Source: Devosia sp. (GTDB lineage: Bacteria > Pseudomonadota > Alphaproteobacteria > Rhizobiales > Devosiaceae). Taken from it: a stretch of DNA of 64,000 bases. This document shows, piece by piece, positions 27,071 through 37,424 of this stretch. The position numbers and the translations under genes are program-made. The stretch lies in NCBI RefSeq assembly GCF_017307495.1, contig NZ_JAFKHE010000027.1:42504-106503 (forward strand), in the 5' to 3' direction. The notes under the pieces are model-generated. The model had not been told where the DNA came from, did not search any database, and was given only the letters and a program-made list of their open reading frames with translations. Positions within the stretch are counted from its first letter, which is position 1. Every line of letters starts with the position of its first letter.

Positions 27071-27895
27071 ATGCGCATCGTCGATACCCACCTGCACCTG
27101 GTCTACATGGACCGCTTCCGCTACCCCTGGCTCGCCGATGCCGGCCCCCTCAACCGGGATTGGCATGCCGACGCCTATTTCGCGGAGGCCGAAAGGCTCG
27201 GCGTCGAATCGGCGCTCCACATGGAGGTCGACGTCGCCGAGGAGGACATGGAGGCCGAGACGCGCTTCGTGCTCGGCGCACATCCCAGGATCGTCGGCGC
27301 CATCGCCGCCTGCCGTCCCGAGAGCCCGGACTTCCCCGCCTATCTCGAGCGCATCGCCGCCATCCCGGGCGTGAAGGCCTTCCGCCGCATCCTCCACACC
27401 TCGCCCGACGAGTTGAGCCAGTCGACGATGTTTGCGCAGAACCTGCGCCTACTCGGCCGGCACAACCTCGCCTTCGATCTCTGCGTGCGCGCCAATCAGC
27501 TCCGCATTGGCCACGACCTCGTCGCCAGATGTCCCGACACCCAGTTCATCCTGGATCACTGCGGCGTCCCGGATGTGGCCGGCAAGGCGCTCGACCCCTG
27601 GCGCGACGATATCAGAAGGCTCGCGGCGCTGCCCAACGTTGCGGCCAAGGTCTCCGGCATCGTCGCCTATGCCGGCCCGGACTGGACGGTCGACGACCTG
27701 CGCCCCTTCGTCGAGCACATCATCGACAGTTTCGGCTGGGACCGCGTCGTGTTCGGCTCCGACTATCCCGTCCTGACGCTGACCGCCGACCTCACCCGCT
27801 GGGTCACCGCGCTCAGGCAGATCGTCGGCGGCGCCAGCGCTGACGAGCAGGCCAGGCTGTTTCACCGCAATGCCGAGCGCCTCTACCGCATCTGA
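27071..27895 (+). CDS. Amidohydrolase-family protein (COG3618, lactonase type)
   Basis: A 274-residue TIM-barrel hydrolase. The N-terminal metal motif DTHLHL (H7, H9), the strand FILDHCGVPD and the terminal VVFGSDYPV are typical of the Amidohydro_2 group containing L-fuconolactonase and related sugar or aromatic lactonases. GAGGGG lies upstream of the ATG. It precedes the operon starting at 27979 on the same strand, so it may hydrolyse a lactone in the same pathway. The exact substrate is unknown. Confidence 0.85.
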   Translation: MRIVDTHLHLVYMDRFRYPWLADAGPLNRDWHADAYFAEAERLGVESALHMEVDVAEEDMEAETRFVLGAHPRIVGAIAACRPESPDFPAYLERIAAIPGVKAFRRILHTSPDELSQSTMFAQNLRLLGRHNLAFDLCVRANQLRIGHDLVARCPDTQFILDHCGVPDVAGKALDPWRDDIRRLAALPNVAAKVSGIVAYAGPDWTVDDLRPFVEHIIDSFGWDRVVFGSDYPVLTLTADLTRWVTALRQIVGGASADEQARLFHRNAERLYRI

Positions 27896-27920
27896 TCCAG
27901 CGGCGTTGCGTTCGTGATCT

Positions 27921-27946
27921 ATATGTGAAAGAAGAATTCATATAAG
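27921..27946 (+). promoter_or_regulatory. AT-rich imperfect palindrome before the CoA-transferase operon
   Basis: ATATGTGAA (27921-27929) and TTCATAT (27937-27943) form an imperfect inverted repeat around GAATTC, in an AT-rich island in otherwise about 65% GC sequence. TATAAG (27941-27946) could be the -10 element. It lies about 35 bases ahead of the TTG start at 27979 and is a candidate regulator site. Confidence 0.35.
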
Positions 27947-27978
27947 AATAACCGCCTAAGGCAGTCGAGGAGGCAGCT

Positions 27979-29039
27979 TTGAGCATCGACGTCACGGCGC
28001 TGCGCCAGAGCTGGCCCCGGCCGTCCCTGCCAGAGCCGATCGTCATCATCGGGGCCGGCGGCATCGTCAACGACGCCCACCTGCCCGCCTATCGGCTCGC
28101 CGGTCTGCCGGTCGCGGGTGTGTTCGATCTCGATGCGGAACGTGCCCGAACCGTCGCGGCGAGGTGGGGCACGCACGCCTTCGCAACCCTCGACGAGGCC
28201 ATTGCCACGCGGGGCGCCGTCTATGACCTTGCCCTGCCCCCCGGCGCCCATCTCGACGTTCTGCCCCGGCTCCCGGACGGGGCGGCGGTGCTGCTGCAGA
28301 AGCCGATGGGCCGGGACCTCGCGGAGGCCACCGCGATCCTCGAGCTCTGCCGGAAGAAGCGGCTCACCGCGGCGGTGAACTTCCAGCTCCGCTTCTCGCC
28401 CATGATGCTGGCCGTCGCCGATGCGGTCGAACGCGGCTGGCTTGGGCGACTGGTCGACGTCGAGGTGCATCTCAACCTGGTCACGCCCTGGCACCTGTTC
28501 CCGTTCTTGAAGGGCATGCCGCGCGTCGAGATCGCCGTGCACTCGATCCACTATCTCGACACCATCCGCGCCATCTTGGGCAACCCGAGCGGCGTCCACG
28601 CCCGCACACTGGGTCATCCCTCGACCGACCTGGCCCAGACCCGCACCTCGGCGATCTTCGATTTCGCGCCCGACCAGCGCGTCACCTTCTCGATCAACCA
28701 CAACCACGATTTCGGCCGCCGCTTCCAGGATGCGAGCTTCCGGTTCGAGGGCACCGAAGGGGCGGCGATGGTGAAGCTCGGATTGCTGCTGAACTATCCT
28801 GAAGGGGAGCCCGACGAACTCTGGATCACCCGCAAAGGGGAAGACTGGACGCAGGTGCCGCTCGAGGGAAAGTGGTTCCCGCACGCCTTCATCGGCACGA
28901 TGAGCAACCTGCAGCGCTACGCCGCCGGCGAGGACAGCGCGCTCGCCACCTCGGTCGAGGATGCCTGGCACACGATGGCGCTCGCCGAGGCTGCATTCGA
29001 ATCCGCGGCACAGCCCGCCACCCCAATCAAGGCGCATCC

Positions 29040-29043
<4 letters not shown>
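27979..29043 (+). CDS. Gfo/Idh/MocA-family oxidoreductase, first gene of the CoA-transferase operon
   Basis: A 354-residue NAD(P)-binding oxidoreductase; the dinucleotide motif is [16 protein letters not shown] at about residues 24-39. The usual EKP motif is QKPMG, keeping the catalytic lysine. The C-terminal domain includes [18 protein letters not shown]. Start is TTG (27979) with GAGGAGG ideally spaced. It overlaps the next gene by 4 bases, so its product is made together with the MaoC and CoA-transferase enzymes. Substrate unknown. Confidence 0.87.
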
Positions 29044-29593
<550 letters not shown>

Positions 29594-29597
<4 letters not shown>

Positions 29598-30742
29598 CCC
29601 TCCCGCTGGACGGCATCCTGGTTGTCGACCTCTGCCAGTTCCTCAGTGGCCCCTATGCCTCGCTGCGCCTGCAGGACCTGGGCGCCCGCGTCATCAAGAT
29701 CGAGCGGCCCGACGGCGGTGATTTGAGCCGCCGGCTCTATCTCAGCGACACCGAGATCGGCGGGGACTCGACGATCTTCCACGCCATCAATCGCTCCAAG
29801 GAGAGCCTCGCGCTCGACCTCAAGGACCCGGCCGACATCGGGGCACTGAAGAAGCTCCTCGGCAAGGCCGACGTGATGCTGCAGAACTTCCGCCCCGGCG
29901 TGATCGAGCGGCTGGGGCTCGACTACGACAGCGTGAAGGCCATCAACCCCGGCATCGTCTATGCCTCCATAACGGGTTATGGCGAGGACGGCCCGTGGGT
30001 ACAGCGCCCGGGCCAGGACCTGCTGGCGCAGGCCCGCTCCGGGGTGATGTGGCTCAACGGCGACGAAGACCAGGGGCCGGTGCCCTTCGGGCTCGCCATC
30101 GCCGACATGCTGGCCGGCGCCGCGGTGGCGCAGGGCATTCTCGCCGCCCTCGTCCAGAAGGGCCGCACCGGCAAGGGCGCTCATGTCGAGACCAGCCTGC
30201 TCGAAGCGCTCATCGACTTCCAGTTCGAGGTGCTGACCACGCATCTCAACGACGGACGGCGGAAGCCAAGGCGTTCGGAGTTCCGCTCCGCCCACGCCTA
30301 TCTCTCGGCGCCCTATGGCGTGTACGCCACGGCGGACGGCTGGCTGGCGCTCGCCATGACGCCGCTGGGCAAGCTTTGCGACCTGCTGGAGCTGCCGGCG
30401 CTGGCCCCGTACGCGGCCGACCCCAAGAGCTGGTTCACGGAACGCGATGCAATCAAGCGGATCATCGCCGAGCGGCTTGCGACGCGCACCGTCGCCGAAT
30501 GGCTGGCCATCCTCGAGCCGGCCGACATCTGGTGCGCCAAGGTGCTGGAATGGCCGGAGCTGCTCGAGAGCGAGGGCTTCAGGGCGCTCGACATGCTGCA
30601 GACCGTCACCCGGGACGACGGGGTCTCCATCCTCACCACCCGCTCGCCGCTGCGCATCGATGGCAAGCGTAACAGGACCCACCGCGCCGCCCCGCAGATC
30701 GGCGAACAGAGCGCCGCCATCCGCAAGGAGTTCGAGCTGTGA
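29594..30742 (+). CDS. CaiB/BaiF type III CoA-transferase
   Basis: A 382-residue family III CoA-transferase moving CoA between acids through an aspartyl-CoA thioester. The N-terminal [35 protein letters not shown] and the catalytic aspartate region [10 protein letters not shown] (D171, equivalent to Asp169 of formyl-CoA transferase) are visible. It would activate an organic acid for the MaoC hydratase(s). Overlaps by 4 bases on both sides. The acid is not predictable. Confidence 0.92.
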
Positions 30743-31854
30743 CCACCAGCCTCAAGGGCATGACCTGGAGCCATCCGCGTGGCTACGACCCGATGGTGGC
30801 AACGGCGAAGGCCTGGGCGGAGAAGACCGGCGTCCTGATCGAGTGGGACAAGCGCAGCCTGCAGGATTTCGAATCCTTCCCGGTGGAGGAACTGGCCCGC
30901 CAGTACGACCTGATCGTCATCGACCACCCACATGTCGGCCAGGTGGTCTCGGAAGGCTGCCTGGCGCCGCTCGACGTGCCGGGCCGCGAAGCCGAGCGCG
31001 AGGCGCTGGCCAGGGGCTCGGTCGGCCGCTCCTACCCCAGCTACACCTATGCCGGCCACCAATGGGCCCTTCCCATCGATGCGGCAACGCAGGTGATGGC
31101 GTTTCGCGCCGACCTCGTCGAGGCGCCGAAGGACTGGGACGGGGTCGTTGCCCTCGCCAGGGCAGGTCACGTCACCCTCCCCCTGCTCGCCCCACACTCG
31201 ATGATGAGCTTCTTCACCCTCACCGCGAACATGGGACATCCCTGCTCGGTCGAGAACGGCCCGCTGGTCGATGCGGCAGCAGGCATCCGCGCCATCGAGA
31301 TGATCGCCGAGGTTGCGGCCCATATCGAGCCTTCGAACTTCGCCATGGACCCGATCGCGGCGTCGGAGGCGATGGCGCGCAATGACGCCAAGGTCGCGCT
31401 GATGCCATTGGGCTATGGCTATGTCAGCTATGCCGTGGCCGGCTTTCGCCCGCATCAGCTCACCTTCGCCAATATCCCGCTGCCGGGCGCGAAAGGTTCG
31501 GCCCTCGGCGGGACCGGCATTGCGGTTTCGGCCTTCTCGCAGCACCGTGAGGCCGCAATCGACTACGCCTATTGGGTTGCCTCGGCCGAGGTGCAGAAGT
31601 CGCTCTATGCCCTATCCGGCGGCCAGCCCGGCCATGCCGCCGCCTGGGAGGATGATGCCGTCAACGCCGCCGCCGGCAACTTCTATCGCGACACGCGAAA
31701 AACCCTCGAAGGCGCTCACGTCCGCCCGCGCCACCATGGCTACATGGCCTTCCAGGACGCGGCCAGCAAACGCCTCAACGCCGGCATGATCAACCGCGAG
31801 CCGGCTGCAGCCATCCTTGCCGATATCGACCGCATGTTCCGGGAGAGCTTCTGA
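30739..31854 (+). CDS. Solute-binding-protein homologue without a signal peptide
   Basis: A 371-residue protein of the family 1 (MalE-like) solute-binding fold: [20 protein letters not shown], the hinge region [18 protein letters not shown], and [20 protein letters not shown]. The N-terminus ([19 protein letters not shown]) is polar with no Sec, Tat or lipoprotein signal, and the GTG start is fixed by a GTGA overlap with the CoA-transferase stop. No permease or ATPase is in this operon. It is therefore probably a cytosolic ligand-binding protein, perhaps a sensor or substrate carrier for the pathway. Function inferred only. Confidence 0.8.
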   Translation: MTTSLKGMTWSHPRGYDPMVATAKAWAEKTGVLIEWDKRSLQDFESFPVEELARQYDLIVIDHPHVGQVVSEGCLAPLDVPGREAEREALARGSVGRSYPSYTYAGHQWALPIDAATQVMAFRADLVEAPKDWDGVVALARAGHVTLPLLAPHSMMSFFTLTANMGHPCSVENGPLVDAAAGIRAIEMIAEVAAHIEPSNFAMDPIAASEAMARNDAKVALMPLGYGYVSYAVAGFRPHQLTFANIPLPGAKGSALGGTGIAVSAFSQHREAAIDYAYWVASAEVQKSLYALSGGQPGHAAAWEDDAVNAAAGNFYRDTRKTLEGAHVRPRHHGYMAFQDAASKRLNAGMINREPAAAILADIDRMFRESF

Positions 31855-32297
31855 TGGAGCGGCCGCGCCACTTCGAGGACTACGTCGTCGGCGAGGTCCG
31901 CAGGACCACGGGCCGCACCATCACAGAGACCGACTTCGTCGTCCATGCCGGCCACACCGGGGACTTCTTCCCGCACCACATGGACGCCGAGTTCATGAAG
32001 GGCTCGGAGTTCGGCCAGCGCATCGCGCATGGGACGATGACCTTCGCCATCGGCATCGGACTCACCGCCACCGAGATCAACCCGCTCGCCTTCACCTATG
32101 GCTATGAGCGCCTGCGCTTCCCCAAGCCGCTGTTCATCGGCGACACGATCCACACCGAGCTGACCATCGGCGCATTGGATGATGATCCCAAGCGGCCCAA
32201 GTATGGCCGCGTCACCGAGGAGGTGCGGGTGATCAACCAGCGCGGCGAGACGGTGCTGGCCTGCCAGCACATCTACCTGGCGCAGCGGCGGGGGTAG
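31854..32297 (+). CDS. MaoC-family dehydratase with intact catalytic dyad
   Basis: A 147-residue hot-dog hydratase/dehydratase. The motif GDFFPHH (D37, H42) aligns with GDxNPxH, so the Asp/His pair for (R)-specific hydration of an enoyl-CoA is present. [18 protein letters not shown] is the adjoining helix. The start shares one base with the preceding stop (TGATG). Last gene of the operon; a family C palindromic repeat follows and may act in 3'-end formation. Confidence 0.92.
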   Translation: MERPRHFEDYVVGEVRRTTGRTITETDFVVHAGHTGDFFPHHMDAEFMKGSEFGQRIAHGTMTFAIGIGLTATEINPLAFTYGYERLRFPKPLFIGDTIHTELTIGALDDDPKRPKYGRVTEEVRVINQRGETVLACQHIYLAQRRG

Positions 32298-32307
32298 TGG
32301 GCTTGGC

Positions 32308-32413
32308 GCCCCTCACCCCAGCCCTCTCCCCAAAGGGGCGAGGGGGCGATGTGGCGCTGCCCGCGCAAAGTGCGTCCCCTCGCCCCTTTGGGGAGAGGGT
32401 CAGGGTGAGGGGC
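32308..32413. repeat. Palindromic repeat, family C
   Basis: Arms GCCCCTCACCCCAGCCCTCT and AGAGGGTCAGGGTGAGGGGC are inverted, each containing an inner CCCCAAAGGGG-type hairpin, the whole able to fold as one long stem. It fills the gap between the convergent genes ending at 32297 and 32425, a position suited to bidirectional 3'-end protection. Confidence 0.88.
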
Positions 32414-32424
32414 AGCAAAGCCCG

Positions 32425-34326
32425 CTAAAGGTCCCGCCCAAGCAACGGCGCCGGACCGTCGGCGGCACGCACCCACGGCGTGTCATAGCTCGGGGGGCGG
32501 ACGAAGCGCTGCATGCGCAGCGTCAGACGCGCCGTTGCGCCGGGGGCCAGCCGCACGGTCAGCCAGCGCCCGCTGGTCGGCAGCGGCGCACCCTCGCCCA
32601 GCGTCACCGACGTGATGTCGTGCTCGCCGAACACGCCGCCCTGGATCACCACCTCGGCCGCAGCCGAGGCGTCGGTGTTCACCAGCGTCAGCGTCGCGCC
32701 ATCGTGCGTAAGCCCGTCCACCAGCGCGGCGACGCCCGGCGGCAATCCCGGGCGCCGTGCGATGGCGTCGAAATAGCGGAATCGCGCCAGCTGCAACCCG
32801 CCGTGATAGACGTGCATCGGCCCGCCCAGGGTCAGCTGCGTCAGCCCCTCGATGATCATCGGGGTGAGTTGCTGCCACATGTGGATGGTCATCGACTCCC
32901 GGTAATGGTCCATCGTCTCGGGGTCGTTTTCGTCGCGACGGTAGTTGGCGATCTGCTCGCTGATCGTCTTGAGGTTGGCCGTGAGCAGCGCCACCGGATA
33001 GCCGGGATCGCGCCCCCGCATGAAGCTGAACCACTGCGCGGTGTTGCCGTTGAAGCCCATGTGGCCGCCGGCCGTGTTCTGGCCGTAGCTCGAATAGGCC
33101 GGGTTCACCGTATCGAAGATGTCGGAGGCCCAGCCGCGCTCGGCGCGCTGCGCGTCCTCCTCTTCCATGGAGACATTCCACAGGTAGACGCCGAACATCG
33201 GGTGCGGGTGGCGGTAGTCGCGCCAGCCTTCGTCATAGTGCCGGTTGGGGACAAGCTCCTGGCCTGCCTCGGTTTTCCTGAGTCCCCAGAGCATGTCGAG
33301 CTGGGAACGGAGGAGGTCGAGATGCCTCATCTCGCCGGTGAGCAGGGCCGCATTCATGCCGGCGATCGACAGCGGCTCGAGCAGCGAGAACGAGCCGTGC
33401 GGCCAGCGCCAGCCGTAATAGCCTCCCCACCACTTCCCGTCATTATACTGGCCAACATCCCCCGAAAGACCGACATTGTCCGGTAGAATTCCATTGTTCT
33501 TTCGGGTGCGGTCTTCCCATGCCGCGAGGTAATCGAGCACCCAGGCGCGGTATTTCTCGTCGCCGGTATAGGCATAGGCATGCGTCATCAGCGAGGTCGC
33601 GCCGAGGTTGAGCGGCACGTCCCCACGCGACTGCCGCTCGTTGATGCGCTTCAGGATCTCGGCGTAGACCGCATCGTCCGACCATGGCGTCTGCATGCCG
33701 TAGCGGTCGATGCCGGGCAGGTCCTCGAACGGCGGCAGGTAGTTGTCGAGAATCTCGCGATGCGTCGACCAGTCCTCGGCGGTCTGGTGGTGGCGCGGAC
33801 CGCGGCTGCCGGTGATCGGCGAGCGGATCAGCTTGCGCTCGGCGTCCCAGTTCAGTGCTTCCCTGTCCTCGCCATTGTAGAAGCCGGCGAAGCGCCGGGC
33901 CCGTTGCCGGTCCTTGGGCACGGATGGATCGGCGAGGCCGAAGAAGTAGAAGAACAGGTTGCTCTCGCCGTGGTGCATCCAGTCGTAATAGGCGTCGTAC
34001 TCGCGGTGGATCTGCCCGTATTCGGTCCACTGCCAGGTGATGCCGTCCCAGATGGTGCGCGAGCGCCGGTAGACCTCTTCGCTGCCGCCCAGCGCGTAGA
34101 ACAGCGGCATGTTCATGAACCCCTCATAGGGGTCGTCCGAACCATCCATGCCCGGCCAGCGGTCGCGCCAGATGAGCGTGCCGTCGGCGCGGGTATAGCG
34201 GTCGGCGAACTCGATCGCCGCCTTGTCGAGCACGGCGAAGATCTGCCGTTGCAGCAGGGCCCATTCGGGGATGGGTGCGATGTCGGTCGCCTCGATGAGC
34301 GGCAGTTGCGGGGCGGTTTCCAGCAT
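32425..34326 (-). CDS. Unrecognised 633-residue protein of a sugar-transport operon
   Basis: I cannot assign a family with confidence. The sequence has no signal peptide, is rich in Trp/Tyr/His (NLFFYFFGLADPSVPKDRQR, WWGGYYGWRWPHGSFSLLEP) and has helical spacing compatible with an alpha/alpha-toroid glycoside hydrolase, lyase or epimerase up to about residue 520, then a beta-rich C-terminal domain (TLTLVNTDASAAAEVVIQGG). It follows the ABC ATPase by six bases, last in the ten-gene run, so a cytosolic role on an imported oligosaccharide or uronide is likely. Confidence 0.75.
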   Translation of the reverse strand: MLETAPQLPLIEATDIAPIPEWALLQRQIFAVLDKAAIEFADRYTRADGTLIWRDRWPGMDGSDDPYEGFMNMPLFYALGGSEEVYRRSRTIWDGITWQWTEYGQIHREYDAYYDWMHHGESNLFFYFFGLADPSVPKDRQRARRFAGFYNGEDREALNWDAERKLIRSPITGSRGPRHHQTAEDWSTHREILDNYLPPFEDLPGIDRYGMQTPWSDDAVYAEILKRINERQSRGDVPLNLGATSLMTHAYAYTGDEKYRAWVLDYLAAWEDRTRKNNGILPDNVGLSGDVGQYNDGKWWGGYYGWRWPHGSFSLLEPLSIAGMNAALLTGEMRHLDLLRSQLDMLWGLRKTEAGQELVPNRHYDEGWRDYRHPHPMFGVYLWNVSMEEEDAQRAERGWASDIFDTVNPAYSSYGQNTAGGHMGFNGNTAQWFSFMRGRDPGYPVALLTANLKTISEQIANYRRDENDPETMDHYRESMTIHMWQQLTPMIIEGLTQLTLGGPMHVYHGGLQLARFRYFDAIARRPGLPPGVAALVDGLTHDGATLTLVNTDASAAAEVVIQGGVFGEHDITSVTLGEGAPLPTSGRWLTVRLAPGATARLTLRMQRFVRPPSYDTPWVRAADGPAPLLGRDL

Positions 34327-34332
34327 TCTGGG

Positions 34333-35409
34333 TCAGATCCGGTTTTCGGTCTCGGGGTCGAACAGGTTGATCGAGGCGGCATCGACGCCGAGCCTCAGCG
34401 TCTCGCCCGGCCTCGGGCGGTGCTTGGGCCCGAGGCGCGCGGTGAGGAGCTGCTCGCCGACCTTGACCACCACCATCGTGTCGGGGCCGGTCGGCTCGAC
34501 CACATCGACGATGCCGGTGAGCGCGGCCGCCGCCTCGCCGCCATGCAGCGATTCAGGCCGGATGCCGGCGACGACCTCGCGCCCCAGATGGGTGGAAGCA
34601 TCCTGCTCGAGCCCCGGCATCGCCAGCGTCCCACCGGCATGGCGAAGCTGCAGCCCGCCCGCGCCGGCCTCGAGCGTGCCGCGCAGGAAGTTCATCGTCG
34701 GCGAACCGATGAAGCCGGCGACGAACATGTTGGCCGGCTTCGTATAGATCGTCTCGGGATCGGCGAGCTGCTGGATCACCCCGGCTTTCATCACGGCGAC
34801 CTGCGTGCCGAGGGTCAGCGCCTCGACCTGGTCGTGCGTGACATAGACGGTGGTGGTGCCGAGCCGGTCATGCAGCCGCTTGATCTCGGTACGCATCTCG
34901 ACGCGCAGCTTGGCATCGAGGTTGGAGAGCGGCTCGTCGAACAGGAACAATTCCGGATTGCGCACGATGGCGCGGCCCATGGCGACGCGCTGGCGCTGCC
35001 CGCCGGAGAGCTGGCCGGGCTTGCGATCGAGCAGGTGCCCGATCTGCAACAGGTCGGCCGCACGGTCGACGGCCGCCTCGCGCTCCCGCGCGTCGACCTT
35101 CCGCATCTCCAGCCCGAAGCCGATGTTCCGGCGCACCGACATGGTCGGGTAGAGCGCATAGCTCTGGAACACCATGGCGATGTTGCGATCCTTGGGATGC
35201 ACGTCGTTGACGTTGCGGTCACCGATCACGATGTCGCCGCCCGAACTGGTCTCGAGCCCGGCGATGATCGACAGCAGCGTGGACTTGCCGCAGCCGGACG
35301 GTCCGAGCAGGACCAGGAAGCCGCCATCCTCGAGCTGGATGTCGATGTTGTTCAGCACCTCGACGGCGCCGAAGCTCTTGCGGATGGAGTTGATCGAGAG
35401 CGTGGCCAT
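34333..35409 (-). CDS. CUT1 sugar ABC transporter ATPase (UgpC/MalK type)
   Basis: A 358-residue ATPase: Walker A GPSGCGKST, signature LSGGQRQRVAMGRA, Walker B LFLFDEPLSNLDAKLR and switch histidine in VTHDQVEAL; a C-terminal TOBE/OB regulatory domain follows from about residue 235. It energises the permeases encoded immediately upstream. Because UgpC-type ATPases are often shared, it may also serve the third CUT1 system, which has none of its own. Confidence 0.95.
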   Translation of the reverse strand: MATLSINSIRKSFGAVEVLNNIDIQLEDGGFLVLLGPSGCGKSTLLSIIAGLETSSGGDIVIGDRNVNDVHPKDRNIAMVFQSYALYPTMSVRRNIGFGLEMRKVDAREREAAVDRAADLLQIGHLLDRKPGQLSGGQRQRVAMGRAIVRNPELFLFDEPLSNLDAKLRVEMRTEIKRLHDRLGTTTVYVTHDQVEALTLGTQVAVMKAGVIQQLADPETIYTKPANMFVAGFIGSPTMNFLRGTLEAGAGGLQLRHAGGTLAMPGLEQDASTHLGREVVAGIRPESLHGGEAAAALTGIVDVVEPTGPDTMVVVKVGEQLLTARLGPKHRPRPGETLRLGVDAASINLFDPETENRI

Positions 35410-35415
35410 GGGCGC

Positions 35416-36261
35416 CTAACCTTTGACTGCGCCGGCGGTGAGGCCGGCGACCATCGCCCGCTGCACGATGGCGAACAGCACGATGACGGGAAGGATGGAA
35501 ATCATGCCGCCGGCCGCCAGCATGCCCCAGGGCAGCTGGAACTCGCCGACCATCAGCTGCAGGCCGACCGGCCAGGTGCGTGAGCCCTGGCTGGTGGTCA
35601 GCATCAGCGCGAACAGGAACTCGTTCCACGCCGCGATGGCGACGAACACGCAGGTGGCGAGCAGGCCGTTGCGCGCGATCGGGATCACCACCATGAACAT
35701 GGCCCCGATCCGGGTCGTGCCGTCGATGCGCGCCGCGCTTTCGAGCTCCTTGGGCGCCGCATCGAAGAAGCCCTTCAGCATCCACACGAACAGCGGCAGC
35801 AGGAAGCTGGTGTAGGCGACGGCGAGGCCGAAGGTGGAATCGAGCAGGCCCACCTGCCGCATGACGATGAACAACGGGATGATCATCAGCACGGCCGGGA
35901 ACATGCGGACGACGAGATAGCCCAGCATCAACTGCGTGCGGCCCCTGAACTGGAAGCGGCTGAACGCATAGGCGGCGATGGTGCCGGTGAGCAGGCAGAT
36001 CAGCACCGTCACCGAGGTGACGATCAGGCTGTTGATCACCAGCACGGGATAGCCCGACTGGTTCCACAGCTTGACGTAGTTGTCGAAGGTGATGCGCGGC
36101 GGGATGTAGTGCATAGTCTTGGTGACGATGTCCGCCTCGTATTTGAGCGAGGTGAGGAAGGTCCAGACGATCGGCCCGATGCAGGCGATGGCGAGGCCGA
36201 TCAAGACGACATAGCTGACGATGTCCCAGAGGAGCCTGGAGCGCGAGCGCGTCTGGGCCAT
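35416..36261 (-). CDS. CUT1 sugar ABC transporter permease, MalG type
   Basis: A 281-residue inner-membrane protein with six predicted helices. The EAA coupling loop is LESAARIDGTTRIGAMFMVV. Pairs with the MalF-type permease that stops one base upstream of this gene's start. Transports an unknown sugar delivered by the binding protein at 37425. Confidence 0.94.
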   Translation of the reverse strand: MAQTRSRSRLLWDIVSYVVLIGLAIACIGPIVWTFLTSLKYEADIVTKTMHYIPPRITFDNYVKLWNQSGYPVLVINSLIVTSVTVLICLLTGTIAAYAFSRFQFRGRTQLMLGYLVVRMFPAVLMIIPLFIVMRQVGLLDSTFGLAVAYTSFLLPLFVWMLKGFFDAAPKELESAARIDGTTRIGAMFMVVIPIARNGLLATCVFVAIAAWNEFLFALMLTTSQGSRTWPVGLQLMVGEFQLPWGMLAAGGMISILPVIVLFAIVQRAMVAGLTAGAVKG

Positions 36262-36262
36262 G

Positions 36263-37216
36263 CTAGTCCTCGTTCACTTTGGAGAGCCGGACATAGGCCC
36301 AGGCGAACCCCATCAGCAGGATGAACATCACCACCGAGAGCGCGCCGGCATAGCCGAAGTTGAAGTCCTTGTAGGCGGTCTGGAAGGCGTAAAGGCTTAG
36401 CACCTGGGTGGAGCGGCCGGGCCCGCCGCTGGTCAGGATCAGCAGGAGGTCCGGCGAGTTGACGAGGCCGATGACGCGCAGGATCACCGCCGCGGCGATG
36501 ACCGTGCGCAGCATGGGCAGGGTGATCAGCCGCAGTTGCGCGAACGGCCCGGCCCCGTCGATGTCGGCCGCCTTGTACAGGTCGATCGGGATGCCCTTGA
36601 GCCCCGCCAGAATCAACAGCGTGAAGAACGGGAAGCTGTGCCAGGCCTCGACCACGATCGCCGCCGCCATGGCGGTCGAGGGATCGGCGAACCAGGCCTT
36701 GTAGCCTGCGAGCCAGCCGAGGTGGACGAGGACGTCGTTGATCACGCCGAGCCGCGGATCGAGCATCAGCGCCCACATGTGGCCGGCGACCACGTTGGGC
36801 AGGAAATAGGGCAGCAGGATCAGCACCGCCAGCACCTTGGAGCCCGGCAGGTTGCGGTTGAGCGCCAGCGCGGCGACAAGGCCGATGAGGAATTCGAGCG
36901 CGATGGCCGAGGTCACCCACACCGCGGTATTGCGCAACGAGACCCAGAAGATCGGGTCGGCCAGCATGCGGGCATAGTGCTTCAGCCCGACCCAGTCGGT
37001 GCCCAGGTCCGGCCGGTTGAGCCGCATCTCGCGAAAGCTCATCTGCATGCCGTAGAGCGTCGGATAGATCACCACGGCGCAGATCAGCAGCGCGCTCGGC
37101 AGCAGCAGCAGGTACATCCAGTACCGCGTCTCGCTCACTTCGCCGATCAGCCGGATGGGGTTGTAGCGGTCCCACGCCGTACGCGGCGGCGGGTAGGTGA
37201 TCCTTGCCTCAGCCAT
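36263..37216 (-). CDS. CUT1 sugar ABC transporter permease, MalF type
   Basis: A 317-residue permease with six predicted helices and the coupling loop YKAADIDGAGPFAQLRLITL. ATG at 37214-37216 fits the family N-terminus. The open frame extends to 37345, but that part is translated palindromic repeat and should not be included. Expressed with the binding protein, MalG-type permease and ATPase around it. Confidence 0.94.
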   Translation of the reverse strand: MAEARITYPPPRTAWDRYNPIRLIGEVSETRYWMYLLLLPSALLICAVVIYPTLYGMQMSFREMRLNRPDLGTDWVGLKHYARMLADPIFWVSLRNTAVWVTSAIALEFLIGLVAALALNRNLPGSKVLAVLILLPYFLPNVVAGHMWALMLDPRLGVINDVLVHLGWLAGYKAWFADPSTAMAAAIVVEAWHSFPFFTLLILAGLKGIPIDLYKAADIDGAGPFAQLRLITLPMLRTVIAAAVILRVIGLVNSPDLLLILTSGGPGRSTQVLSLYAFQTAYKDFNFGYAGALSVVMFILLMGFAWAYVRLSKVNED

Positions 37217-37264
37217 GCGTTTGCTCCTAATTCGTGGTGGTCTCGGTGGCTCTACCTCCACCGC

Positions 37265-37345
37265 TGTCATCCCTGCGAAAGCAGGGATCCATCTCTCCAC
37301 CAGCGCGGGCTGCGGCTTGGATCCCTGCCTTCGCAGGGATGACAC
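37265..37345. repeat. Palindromic repeat, family A
   Basis: GTCATCCCTGCGAAAGCAGG and CCTGCCTTCGCAGGGATGAC are inverted arms separated by about 40 bases. It lies between the binding-protein stop and the MalF-type permease start. In such positions a hairpin commonly protects the upstream binding-protein message; that effect is inferred. Confidence 0.88.
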
Positions 37346-37424
37346 CGAGTTGGAACGACCTTCCGTTCACGCCCGAGGCTGAGAAAGACGGCGGCCGGAT
37401 GGTTCCGGCCGCCGGTACGCCGGA

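Noticed and set aside
30739..31854. Missing signal peptide of the solute-binding homologue as a start-site error
   Set aside because: The GTG overlaps the preceding stop as GTGA with an in-operon ribosome site, and no earlier start in this frame produces a hydrophobic segment.
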